Part shown: positions 1 to 8,093 of the stretch, one piece after another
Layout: every line of letters begins with the position of its first letter
Numbering within the stretch: position 1 is the first letter of the stretch
DNA from: Rhizobium sp. ICMP 5592
GTDB lineage: Bacteria; Pseudomonadota; Alphaproteobacteria; Rhizobiales; Rhizobiaceae
Direction: 5' to 3'
Length of the DNA: 64,000 nt
NCBI RefSeq assembly: GCF_009498525.1
Contig: NZ_QSNT01000011.1
Coordinates: 1-64,000, forward strand
Program-made: the position numbers and the translations under genes
Notes under the pieces: generated by a model
Database searches by the model: none
What the model saw: the letters and a program-made list of their open reading frames with translations, nothing else
Told to the model about the DNA's origin: nothing

Positions 1-335
1 CCGAACCAAGTCAACAGAGGAACTGTAAAAATTCTGACATTTTTATAAGTTATTGAATTTAAATAGGGATTTGTCGATCAGCAAGGAGGTTGTCCGCTTG
101 CCTCGGCCGAGGCCGTGGAAAATCTTGTCCAATTGGTCAAAATTTTCGATTTGCAGCAGCGGAAAGACCGTTCGCCGCCTTTGAAAGAGCTGCGCGGCAG
201 CTTCACACCGCCGGATCATGGCATTCAACCCCTATGCTTGCCGGAGCGCGCTGGATGACCTGACCGCCGCAAGGGCTTGTAAAAAACGGTATTCCATAAG
301 GAATTTCTGTTATATAAGTGAGGTGGGAGGACATC
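1..335. other. Left-edge stretch without a confident gene
   Basis: The first ~60 bases are AT-rich relative to the rest of the window. A minus-strand frame of 58 codons (ATG at about 219, stop at 43) has an AGGGG nine bases upstream, but I recognise no domain in its product, which is rich in Arg, Phe and Leu. It could be a small gene or the decayed end of a larger one. Otherwise I see only upstream DNA for the small gene that starts at 336. Confidence 0.3.
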
Positions 336-542
336 ATGGATACAACAAGCTCAAAGAGCATCGTCGAAGTCAGTGTCGATAGCGCCGCCGGACGGAAGGC
401 GCTCGGTATCATGAACATGCGCCAGGCATTGGATCTGCCTGACCTGCCGAGCTTCACCTATACCCATCCGGATCCGCGAAAGGCGGCCGCAGGCGTCGTC
501 GTCAGCCGTCGGGAGTTGGAACGCTTCCTGACCTGCCATTGA
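336..542 (+). CDS. Small hypothetical protein (68 aa)
   Basis: I do not recognise the family. The ATG at 336 is preceded by the strong purine-rich site AGGTGGGAGG at a normal distance, so I prefer it to the GTG at 318, which would place that ribosome site inside the gene. The product is soluble and mixed in charge, with no signal peptide, membrane segment or cysteine cluster. It ends in an Arg/Glu-rich stretch (SRRELERFLTCH) that would fit an amphipathic helix. It converges on the two-component operon, which ends 61 bases downstream on the other strand. The ribosome site and codon use support translation; function is unknown. Confidence 0.55.
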   Translation: MDTTSSKSIVEVSVDSAAGRKALGIMNMRQALDLPDLPSFTYTHPDPRKAAAGVVVSRRELERFLTCH

Positions 543-602
543 GCGCTGACGCAGCGATGGCCCACGTCGCGCATCGGCGCGACCCTTTTGGTGCGCCCTG
601 TT

Positions 603-1955
603 TCAGGCCGCAGCCTGCTGGCTCACCGCAAGCGGCAGCAATATAATAGCGTCAAGCCCGCCGCCGCTGCGATCCTCCAGGCATAGCGCGCCATTATGCG
701 TATCAAGGATCTGCCGGACGATCGTCAATCCGAGACCACTCCCCCCGAGATCACGGTTGCGCGATTCCTCCAGGCGGATGAAGGGTTCGAGCACATCCTT
801 GCGCCGCTCTGCCGGAATGCCCGGACCACGGTCGCCGATGATGACAGCGGCATGGTCGCCGCGACATTCAACACGGACATCGGCGCTGGCGCCATAGCGC
901 AGCGCATTGTCGATCAGATTATCAAGCACCCTCGCCAGCGCCGTCTGCGGTATCGTCACCGCCAGCTCCCGTCCGAGCGGCAAGAACGAGACCAGGCCCT
1001 GCGCATCCTGACGCTCGGCCACGAGAGTGCGAACTGTGCCGTCGAGATCGCTGATATCCCTACCCGCGGAAACGACGGTACTGCGGGCAAAGCCCAGCGC
1101 TTCCTCGACGAGGCGCTGCATAGCCTCGACATCGGCAATCGCCCGCTCGCGATGCGGCGTATCCGGCATCATCTCCATGCGCAGGCGGAAACGGGTCAGA
1201 TAGGTCCTCAGATCATGGGAGATCGCGCCGAGGATCAGGGTGCGATTGTTGACCAGCGCGGCGATGCGCAACTGCATGCCGTTGATGGCACGGATCAACA
1301 TGCGCAGCTCGCAGGCGCCCCGCTCGGGAATATGGATCGGCTGCAGGCTCTTGCCGATGGAATTGACGGTGCGCGACAGCCGCGTCAGTGGCCGGGTCTC
1401 GCGCGCCACGGCGGCAATCGCGATCACCGCCACCAGCATGCCGAGAACGCCGGCAATAAGCCCCACGGGAATACCGCTCAACCGCACGGTCGGCGTGTCG
1501 GTCAGGCTGAAGACGGCGACCTTGCCGCCGGCGACACCGATGGAGACCTCGATGGTGCGGTCGGAAGCGCCCACCGAAAACCAGCCTTGCGGCCGCTCGG
1601 GCAGCGAGCGTATCCCGAAATAACGATTGCCGAAGGCGATGCTGGCGAAATCGCGGGCGAGTTTCTCGCCGAGGCTCGAATCGACGGCGGCGCCGCTTTG
1701 CGTGGGCACCGGAGCATCCGCTAGGCGCAGATCCAGACCATTGGCGTTGAGCGCGCGCACGGCCTGATCCTGTGCTTCAGGAGGAATGGCATCGAGCAGA
1801 CGCACCGCCGATTTGATCTGCATGCCCGGAGACAGCCGCCGGCCAGCCGGCGCGTCCGCCCTCAAGCCGGCGGCAACGAAGGCAGCAAGCTGGATGATGA
1901 ACAGCGCCACAGCGACGATCATGATGATACGCGAAACGAGACCGAGTTTCAGCAT
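603..1955 (-). CDS. HAMP-domain sensor histidine kinase, EnvZ-like
   Basis: Inner-membrane sensor kinase of 450 residues. Transmembrane helix 1 lies at about 8-30 and helix 2 at about 162-184, bracketing a periplasmic sensor region of ~130 residues. A HAMP linker follows (about 185-240), then the HisKA box with the phospho-accepting His247 in SHDLRT. The ATPase domain shows an N box (DNLIDNALRYG), G1 (GDRGPGIP) and G2 (GGSGLGL). The residue after HDLRT is Tyr rather than the usual Pro. The start codon lies three bases after the stop of the response regulator gene, so the two are co-transcribed with the regulator first. The signal sensed cannot be inferred. Confidence 0.9.
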   Translation of the reverse strand: MLKLGLVSRIIMIVAVALFIIQLAAFVAAGLRADAPAGRRLSPGMQIKSAVRLLDAIPPEAQDQAVRALNANGLDLRLADAPVPTQSGAAVDSSLGEKLARDFASIAFGNRYFGIRSLPERPQGWFSVGASDRTIEVSIGVAGGKVAVFSLTDTPTVRLSGIPVGLIAGVLGMLVAVIAIAAVARETRPLTRLSRTVNSIGKSLQPIHIPERGACELRMLIRAINGMQLRIAALVNNRTLILGAISHDLRTYLTRFRLRMEMMPDTPHRERAIADVEAMQRLVEEALGFARSTVVSAGRDISDLDGTVRTLVAERQDAQGLVSFLPLGRELAVTIPQTALARVLDNLIDNALRYGASADVRVECRGDHAAVIIGDRGPGIPAERRKDVLEPFIRLEESRNRDLGGSGLGLTIVRQILDTHNGALCLEDRSGGGLDAIILLPLAVSQQAAA

Positions 1956-1958
1956 GGC

Positions 1959-2678
1959 TCAGACATCCCTCACTTCAGCGGTCAACAGGTAACCGGCATT
2001 GCGCACCGTGGTGATCAGCTGCGCACCATCCGGCAGATACTGCGCCAGCTTCGTGCGCAGCCGCGACACGGTGACATCGATGGTGCGATCGAAGGGGTCG
2101 GCACCGCGACCGCGCGTCCAGTCGAGCAGCTGGTCGCGCGACAATACCCGACGTGGCCGTTCGAGGAAGCAGATGAGCAGATCGAACTCGGCCGTCGTCA
2201 GGCGCAGAGGACCTTCGCCCTCCATCTCGATCGCCCTGCCGTCGAGATCGACGATCAGACCGGCGAAGCTCTTGCGCCGCCGCTGGCCACTCGCCTCTTC
2301 CGCGCGCTCCGGCCCGACCCGGCGCAGGATGGCGCGGATGCGCGCCAGGAGCTCACGCGGATTGAAGGGCTTGCCGAGATAATCGTCGGCGCCCATCTCC
2401 AGGCCGAGAATGCGGTCGATATCCTCCGACTTCGCCGTCAGCATCAGGATCGGCACGCGGCTGCGCGCCCGAATGCGGCGGCAGGCCGACAGACCGTCCT
2501 CGCCCGGCAGCATCAGATCGAGAATGATGAGATCGGGAAAGCCTCTGGCAAGCGCGCGATCCATGGCCGCAGCGCTTTCGACCGCCTCGACGGCAAAATC
2601 CTCGCGGCTCAGGAACTCCTCGAGCAGTGCTCTTATTTCACGGTCGTCCTCGACCAATAGCAGCGATGCGGAAGCCAT
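1959..2678 (-). CDS. OmpR/PhoB-family response regulator
   Basis: DNA-binding response regulator of 239 residues and cognate partner of the downstream kinase. The receiver domain (about 5-120) shows the acidic pair VEDD, the phospho-acceptor Asp54 in IILDLMLP, the switch Thr in LMLTAK and the conserved Lys in GKPF. The C-terminal half is an OmpR-type winged helix with the recognition-helix pattern DRTIDVTVSRLRTKL. I chose the ATG at 2678, which gives MASASLLLVEDD; the frame stays open upstream, but the receiver domain begins right here. A perfect GTTACA-AAC-TGTAAC palindrome sits about 53 bases upstream and is a candidate site for autoregulation. Confidence 0.9.
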   Translation of the reverse strand: MASASLLLVEDDREIRALLEEFLSREDFAVEAVESAAAMDRALARGFPDLIILDLMLPGEDGLSACRRIRARSRVPILMLTAKSEDIDRILGLEMGADDYLGKPFNPRELLARIRAILRRVGPERAEEASGQRRRKSFAGLIVDLDGRAIEMEGEGPLRLTTAEFDLLICFLERPRRVLSRDQLLDWTRGRGADPFDRTIDVTVSRLRTKLAQYLPDGAQLITTVRNAGYLLTAEVRDV

Positions 2679-2730
2679 GACACATCCATGCGAGGCAAAG
2701 GGCGTCTTTGACAACAGGGAAACGACCGGC

Positions 2731-2745
2731 GTTACAAACTGTAAC
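2731..2745. promoter_or_regulatory. Palindromic candidate operator upstream of the two-component operon
   Basis: Perfect inverted repeat GTTACA-AAC-TGTAAC in the divergent intergenic region between the response regulator and the pseudouridine synthase. Its position 53-67 bases upstream of the regulator start codon fits an autoregulatory or external operator. OmpR-type regulators more often bind direct repeats, so another factor is possible. Confidence 0.4.
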
Positions 2746-3019
2746 AAATTTCCGCCTTTCTGAAAAATCCAGGAAACAGACGCCAGGCAGGTTTATCGCC
2801 GTCCCTCCGGAGCGAGGGGCGGCATCGGCCCCGATGTAGCCCTACCCGACCCCATCGCCGCTCCGGACCCTCGGCAGGGCTCGTGTCGACAGGCGCGAGC
2901 CCTCACCTGCCCCCCACGAATTTCCGCGTTCCGGGATTTGCGTCGTGGCGATCCTCATGCGAAAGGATTGGCATCGTCAGGCTGGCGCCTGACCATGGCG
3001 ACACAAGGACGAGGCAAGG

Positions 3020-3856
3020 GTGAGCCAAAGGCATTCTCCGCAAAGACCGGGCAAGCCGGCAAAGGGCCGGCAGGAGAGCGACGGCAAACGCGTGACCTTG
3101 CCGCGCGCGCTGTCGAAGCTCGGCTATTGCTCGCGCACGCAGGCGGAGGCGCTGATTGCGGCCGGCCGCGTGACGGTCGACGGCCGGGAGATCACCGATC
3201 CCACCGCCTGGATCGATCTCGACCGTGCAAAAATCGCCGTCGACGGCGAGGCGATATCCGCGGAAAAGAAGCTCTATTTCATGCTGAACAAGCCGCGTGG
3301 GCTGGTGACGACGCGCGACGATCCCGAAGGGCGGCCGACGGTCTATGATTGTCTCAGGGATATCGACGCCCGGCATCTGGCGCCAGTCGGGCGGCTGGAC
3401 AAGGCAAGCGAAGGGCTGCTGCTCTTTACCAATGACACCGTGCTGGCGCAGGCGCTGCTCGATCCGATCAGCCATGTGGGCAAGATCTATCATGTGCAGG
3501 TCAACACCATCATGGAGCAGGAGCAACTGGATCGGATGGAACGCGGCATTGTTGACGACGGCGAGCTTCTGACCGCGACCGCCGTCCGCCTCTTGCGCAG
3601 CGGCGATCGCAACGGCTGGATCGAGGTCGAGCTCAAGGAGGGCCGCAACCGGCAGATCCGCCGGATGCTGGAGGTGCTCGGCATCGAGTGCCTACGGCTG
3701 GTGCGCGTTGCCTTTGGCGATATTGCGCTCGGCGACCTTCCAAAGGGCGCGGCGAGAGCATTGACGGAAGCCGAGATTCTCGGGCTGCGCCGGCGCGCAG
3801 GCATGGAAAAGACCGGACGAAACGGAATGAAGGCGGGACGCAATGCAGCCCCATGA
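3020..3856 (+). CDS. rluB: RsuA/RluB-family 23S rRNA pseudouridine synthase
   Basis: Converts a uridine in large-subunit rRNA to pseudouridine. The 278-residue protein has an N-terminal S4 RNA-binding domain (about 26-75), then the RsuA-type catalytic domain with the signature GRLDKASEGLLLF, in which Asp127 is the catalytic residue, and the downstream motif GRNRQIRRML. RluB fits better than RsuA because of the basic tails, but the exact target uridine is not proven here. The start is GTG at 3020 with the purine-rich stretch AAGGACGAGGCAAG just upstream; an ATG start was not found. The gene overlaps the next by 14 bases, so the two are translationally coupled. Confidence 0.85.
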   Translation: MSQRHSPQRPGKPAKGRQESDGKRVTLPRALSKLGYCSRTQAEALIAAGRVTVDGREITDPTAWIDLDRAKIAVDGEAISAEKKLYFMLNKPRGLVTTRDDPEGRPTVYDCLRDIDARHLAPVGRLDKASEGLLLFTNDTVLAQALLDPISHVGKIYHVQVNTIMEQEQLDRMERGIVDDGELLTATAVRLLRSGDRNGWIEVELKEGRNRQIRRMLEVLGIECLRLVRVAFGDIALGDLPKGAARALTEAEILGLRRRAGMEKTGRNGMKAGRNAAP

Positions 3857-4523
3857 TTTCTGGCAGGAGCTTCATCCGCCACGGAGTTTTCCGACATCGG
3901 GTGAGTTCCGAGATGTCTACGTGGCGGAACTGCCCGACGGGCGGCAATTGCGCCTGCCGATCCGCGTGTTGGCCGATGGCGAGCATGCGCTGGCGTCGCT
4001 GATCATCAACCAGGCAGGCTTTTCGGTGCAGGAGGCGCTGGCGCAAGTGCTGGCCGAGCGCATCGCGGCCCATGATGTTGATGTGGTCGTCGGACTGCCG
4101 ACGCTCGGGCTGACACTGGCAAGCGCGGTCGCCCGAGCACTCGGCCACGATCGTTATGTGCCGCTCGGCACGTCGCGGAAGTTCTGGTATCGCGAGGAGC
4201 TGTCGGTGTCGCTGTCCTCGATCACCACACCCAACCAGGAGAAACGTCTCTATATAGATCCGCGCATGCTGCCGCTGTTGCAAGGGAAGCGGGTGGCACT
4301 GATCGACGACGTGATCTCGAGCGGCGCCTCGATCGTCTCGGGCCTGGAGCTTTTGAGCGCATGCGCCATCGAGCCCGTGGTCATCGGTGCGGCGATGCTG
4401 CAATCCGAGCGCTGGCGCGAGCGGGTCGATGCATCCGGCAAGCTATGGGGCGAGCGAATTGTCGGCGTGTTTTCGACACCGATCCTCGACAGGACAGGTA
4501 ACGGTGGCTGGCGCCGGCCCTGA
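3843..4523 (+). CDS. Orphan phosphoribosyltransferase
   Basis: PRTase-fold enzyme of 226 residues. The PRPP-binding loop is clear at 151-163 (VALIDDVISSGAS), and VVVGLPTLGLTLA at about 81-93 matches the first PRTase-core strand and loop. I cannot tell the base or substrate it uses; it is longer than typical adenine or hypoxanthine PRTases, and its first ~60 residues look like a hood of its own. It overlaps the 3' end of the rluB-type gene and is followed 68 bases later by a purine-biosynthesis gene (purC-like), so a role in nucleotide salvage is a reasonable inference only. Confidence 0.75.
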   Translation: MQPHDFWQELHPPRSFPTSGEFRDVYVAELPDGRQLRLPIRVLADGEHALASLIINQAGFSVQEALAQVLAERIAAHDVDVVVGLPTLGLTLASAVARALGHDRYVPLGTSRKFWYREELSVSLSSITTPNQEKRLYIDPRMLPLLQGKRVALIDDVISSGASIVSGLELLSACAIEPVVIGAAMLQSERWRERVDASGKLWGERIVGVFSTPILDRTGNGGWRRP

Positions 4524-4591
4524 TCGGCTGGTTCCGGATTTGGGGCCGCGCTTTACTTGACATCGGCGGAGCACAAATTAAGGGTCCAGTC

Positions 4592-5581
4592 ATGAAGCGT
4601 CCGCGGGGCGGATGCACGAGCCCGCTGGTGACCGTGTTGCGAATTCTCTCCGAAGCCCATTTTCCGGAACTGCCCAATTACTACCGCGGCAAGGTGCGCG
4701 AGAATTACGACTTGCCGGACGGCAGCCGCATCATCATCAGCACCGACCGGCTGAGCGCCTTCGACCGCATCCTCACCTGCATTCCCTACAAGGGTCAGGT
4801 GCTGACGCAGACGGCACGCTACTGGTTCGAGGCGACCAAGGACATCTGCCCGAACCATGTCATCGCCTATCCCGACCCGAACGTGGTCGTCGGCAAGCGG
4901 CTCGACATCCTGCCGGTGGAGGTCGTCGTGCGCGGCTATCTGGCCGGCACCACCGGCACCTCGATCCTGACGCTCTATAAGAAGGGTCAGCGCGAGATGT
5001 ACGGCATCACGCTGCCGGACGGCATGCGCGACAACCAGGTTCTGCCGACGCCGATCATCACCCCGACCAGCAAGGAATTCGATGGCGGCCATGACGAGCC
5101 GCTGACCCCGGCGCAGATCGTCGAGGGCGGGCTTCTGACAAGTGAGCAATGGCAGACGCTGTCGGACTATGCGCTGGCCCTGTTCGCGCGCGGCCAGGAG
5201 ATCGCCAGCAAGCAAGGGCTGATCCTCGTCGACACCAAATATGAATTCGGCACTGATGAAAATGGCACCATCATCCTTGCCGACGAAATCCACACGCCGG
5301 ACAGCAGCCGTTACTGGCTGGCAGACAGCTACCAGGACAGCTTCGACAAGGGCACCCGCCCCGCAAGCTTCGACAAGGATTTCGTCCGCGCCTGGGTAGC
5401 CGAACGCTGCGATCCCTATAAGGACGAGATCCCGGAGATCCCGCTCGACCTCGTCGAGCAGACCTCGAAAGTGTATATCCGCGCTTACGAAGCGATCACG
5501 GGCACGCCTTTCGTTCCCGACGATCGCGGCGCAACGCCGCGCGACCGGGTTCGCGCAAGCCTCGAGCGCTATTTCCCGTAA
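4592..5581 (+). CDS. purC: SAICAR synthase, long (ADE1-like) form
   Basis: Phosphoribosylaminoimidazole-succinocarboxamide synthase joins CAIR and aspartate with ATP in de novo purine synthesis. The signature LPVEVVVRGYLAGTTGTS lies at 107-124 and the substrate-site region with VDTKYEFG and DEIHTPDSSRYW at 211-242. At 329 residues it is clearly longer than the ~240-255-residue bacterial PurC and resembles the yeast-type enzyme. Rhizobia often carry this form beside a short PurC elsewhere, so it may be the second copy. The ATG at 4592 has AAGGG upstream; GTG codons at 4628 and 4634 would fit homolog starts nearly as well. Confidence 0.85.
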   Translation: MKRPRGGCTSPLVTVLRILSEAHFPELPNYYRGKVRENYDLPDGSRIIISTDRLSAFDRILTCIPYKGQVLTQTARYWFEATKDICPNHVIAYPDPNVVVGKRLDILPVEVVVRGYLAGTTGTSILTLYKKGQREMYGITLPDGMRDNQVLPTPIITPTSKEFDGGHDEPLTPAQIVEGGLLTSEQWQTLSDYALALFARGQEIASKQGLILVDTKYEFGTDENGTIILADEIHTPDSSRYWLADSYQDSFDKGTRPASFDKDFVRAWVAERCDPYKDEIPEIPLDLVEQTSKVYIRAYEAITGTPFVPDDRGATPRDRVRASLERYFP

Positions 5582-5932
5582 GAGCTGGCCGATCGCCACC
5601 ACGACTGTGTTTCAGGGCGGGGAGCCGCCCTGGAGTTGCATATTACGCCAGGTTCCAGGCCTCGCACCGCTCTAGGTAGCGGCGAAAAGGGTATGCTTTT
5701 TGCAACACTTTAAAAATTTTTTACCAAAAGCCTGATATTTGTCACGATCCCACATATGTTCGCCGACGAGAAATGGCAAAAGGCACTGTGCTATTGCAAA
5801 ACTCGTTGCTAGATTGGCGCCGAACTGCTTCGGACCATTTGTTGTATTGCGTAGGCAGGAGCGCCGACACATATGGGGTCACGTCGACCCCGTTAAATAG
5901 TGATCATGTAAATTGAATTGTGGGATAATGTG
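5582..5932. promoter_or_regulatory. Intergenic control region upstream of the efflux gene
   Basis: About 350 bases without a convincing gene. A perfect 8-bp hairpin (CAGGGCGG, loop GGAG) at 5613-5632 follows purC and may end its message, though no T-run follows. An AT-rich tract at 5703-5760 and a GGGGTC-ACGTC-GACCCC palindrome at 5875-5891, about 41 bases before the efflux gene start, suggest promoter and operator elements. Confidence 0.35.
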
Positions 5933-7387
5933 ATGGTATCCATTCGTACTGCCGCCCCCGCCCTGCTTCTTTTTCTAGCAGGTTGCGTCAGCGGCCCCGA
6001 TCATAAGCCACCGGAAATGCCTCTCCCGGCCAAATTCTCCGAGGGCGGTACGAAGATCAACGGCGATCTGGCCGGGTCTCAATGGTGGACCGCCTTCGGC
6101 GATTCGAAGCTGAACTCGTTCGCCGCGCAGGGACTTGCAGAAAACCTCAATATTCAGCAATCGCTGGAACGCATCAATCAGGCGCAGGCCGCGGTCGTTA
6201 CCGCCGGCGCCGGCGGACTGCCGAGCCTTACGGCCACCGGCGACCATACGACCAATGGCCAGAAGGGCAGCCTGCGTACGCAGAGCGAAACGCAGAACTC
6301 CACCAGCGGCGGCGCTTCGGTCTCGTGGCTGCTCGACCTCTGGGGTCAGTACCGCCGCGCCAGGGAAGGCGCCATCGCATCGCTCGACGCGGCCTATTCC
6401 AATGTCGACACCGCTCGCCTGACCTATCTGCAGGATCTGGCGAACAGCTACGTCAACGCCCGCTACTACCAGGCTCGCATCTCGATCGCGCAGGACAACT
6501 TGAAGTCCCGCCGCGAAACGCTGGCCCTGACCAAGTTCCAGCTCGAAGCCGGTGCAGCTTCGCGCCTCGATGTCGTCCAGGCAGAAGGTCTCGTCAATTC
6601 GACGCTTTCCGAAGTTCCTGGTCTCGAAATCAGCTATCGCCAGGCCGTGCATCACATCGCAACTCTGCTCAACGTGCCGTCGGCAACCGTCATCGCCCAG
6701 ATGCAGGGCGGCGGCAGGCAGCCGGTATTCCGCGGTCGCGTCAATTCGGGCATCCCAGCCGACCTGATCCGCAACCGGCCTGACATTCGCGCCGCCGAGC
6801 GTACCCTCGCCGCCGCGACTGCTCAGATCGGTGTAGCGGAAGCGCAGCTCTTCCCGACGATCACCCTCAGCGGTGCCATCTCGCCATCCTACGTCCACAC
6901 ATCGTCGAGGAGTGGCAGCCTGACGACCTGGTCGTTCGGCCCGACCCTGACGCTACCGATCTTCGACGGCGGCGCGCTTCGCGCCAACGTCAAGACCGCT
7001 GAATCGTCGAGCCGCGAACAGTATGTCGTCTGGAAGCAGACCGTGCTGACTGCCGTCGAACAGGTTGAAAATGCCCTGTCGGCTGTCAGCCGCGATGCCC
7101 AGACGGTCTCGGCGCTGCGCGCGCAGGTGAAATCCTACCAGGAAGCCCTGCAGCTCTCGACGGCAAGCTACAAGGACGGTGCCTCCTCGCTGCTCGACGT
7201 TCTTGATGCACAGCGTAACGTTTCGACCGCGCAGGAAAGCCTGGCAACGGCTATCCAGCAGAGCGCTATCGATTACATCTCGCTGAACGTCGCGATCGGC
7301 GCCGGCTATGTTCCGGCCGAAAAGGGACCGGTCGCAGCAAAGTCGGCCAAGGTCGTCAAGGTCGCCGACAAGAAGGCGGTCAACTAA
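5933..7387 (+). CDS. NodT-family RND efflux outer-membrane lipoprotein
   Basis: TolC-like outer-membrane channel of a tripartite efflux pump, 484 residues from the ATG at 5933. The signal peptide ends in a lipobox (LFLAGC), making Cys18 the lipidated residue. Two OEP repeats with the typical long coiled-coil helices follow, including the family motif IRNRPDIRAAERTLAAATAQIGVAEAQLFP in the second half. No inner-membrane pump or periplasmic adaptor gene is adjacent, so its partners are encoded elsewhere. The reading frame extends upstream to a TTG at 5918 and a GTG at 5930, but the ATG gives the best signal peptide. A good terminator follows at 7426. Confidence 0.9.
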   Translation: MVSIRTAAPALLLFLAGCVSGPDHKPPEMPLPAKFSEGGTKINGDLAGSQWWTAFGDSKLNSFAAQGLAENLNIQQSLERINQAQAAVVTAGAGGLPSLTATGDHTTNGQKGSLRTQSETQNSTSGGASVSWLLDLWGQYRRAREGAIASLDAAYSNVDTARLTYLQDLANSYVNARYYQARISIAQDNLKSRRETLALTKFQLEAGAASRLDVVQAEGLVNSTLSEVPGLEISYRQAVHHIATLLNVPSATVIAQMQGGGRQPVFRGRVNSGIPADLIRNRPDIRAAERTLAAATAQIGVAEAQLFPTITLSGAISPSYVHTSSRSGSLTTWSFGPTLTLPIFDGGALRANVKTAESSSREQYVVWKQTVLTAVEQVENALSAVSRDAQTVSALRAQVKSYQEALQLSTASYKDGASSLLDVLDAQRNVSTAQESLATAIQQSAIDYISLNVAIGAGYVPAEKGPVAAKSAKVVKVADKKAVN

Positions 7388-7425
7388 ATCATATCGTCCG
7401 GCTCCGCCGGGCGTTTCTTCCCATG

Positions 7426-7457
7426 AAACCGCCGCGGGCAACCGTGGCGGTTTTTCT
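7426..7457 (+). terminator. Rho-independent terminator after the efflux lipoprotein gene
   Basis: AAACCGCC pairs with GGCGGTTT across a 12-base loop, followed directly by a run of T. It lies 38 bases after the stop codon. Confidence 0.85.
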
Positions 7458-7530
7458 TTGGCTGGAATAACGCGCAAAATAAAATGGCGCGCTCCGCTTC
7501 CGCAAAGCACGCCACCAACAGCCAATAAAC

Positions 7531-7556
7531 AAAAAGGCCGGAATAAACCGGCCTTT
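7531..7556 (-). terminator. Hairpin with minus-strand T-run
   Basis: AAAGGCCGG and CCGGCCTTT form a 9-bp stem around AATAAA. Read on the minus strand the stem is followed by TTTTTGTTTATT, a better tail than the CCTTTCGTC seen on the plus strand. No minus-strand gene is recognised upstream of it. Confidence 0.55.
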
Positions 7557-8093
7557 CGTCATCCATCCTCACACCAGTGCCAGTACATCCGTGGTCAAAG
7601 GGAAAGGCGGAACCGCAGCCAGATTGATCGCGAAAGGTTAACACATGGTCAACGCCACTTCCGCGATATCCAGGGAATGCAGGGGGCTCGCTTTGAAGCG
7701 CGCCACACATTCATCGGCTGCATGACTGAAGCCTATATTGGGTGGGAATGCGGTGATTTCAAGGTCGATAGAATAAAAGTCCCGATGCCGCGCGAAATAA
7801 TAAGCAAGCCTTCCTAAATATCCCCTTAGATTTTGACGGCTTTACGCATACCCGTTCAAGCTGCATTCATACGAACTCTCTTAAAACCTCGGAAAAGATT
7901 GAAAGAATGGCGTTGGATCTTGCAAATCCAGTGAATGCGCCAGCTTTGATCTTATCGAAACTGGAAACGGCGTGCCGGATCCTGTAACCGCATCGAACGC
8001 CTCTTGCCGAACGTGCGAAGCAGGCAGGCAACAACAATCGGCGCAGTCGCTGGGCAATCCATGAGGCCGGCGGTGCGCAGGGGGAGAGCATTC

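Larger units (their letters stand above)
7388..8093. other. 706-base gap holding two terminator-like hairpins, no confident gene
   Basis: After the first terminator I find no ORF with both a ribosome site and recognisable content. A 26-codon frame at about 7645 has AAAGG upstream but no recognisable features. A second hairpin at 7533-7556 is oriented to stop a leftward transcript, which leaves open an unannotated minus-strand RNA between about 7560 and 8090. The stretch just before 8094 will contain the promoter of the SH3 gene. Confidence 0.4.

Noticed and set aside
696..1724. Long plus-strand frame opposite the sensor kinase
   Set aside because: It is the antisense shadow of the kinase gene; the product is rich in Arg/His/Gln with no domain. 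The same applies to the long antisense frames over infB, nusA, dnaX and rpsA.
5672..5872. Minus-strand 66-aa frame with many Cys and Lys
   Set aside because: It lies in an AT-rich promoter-like region, has no ribosome site and no recognisable features.
7645..7725. 26-codon plus-strand frame with AAAGG upstream
   Set aside because: Too short and featureless to accept; the ribosome site could be chance.
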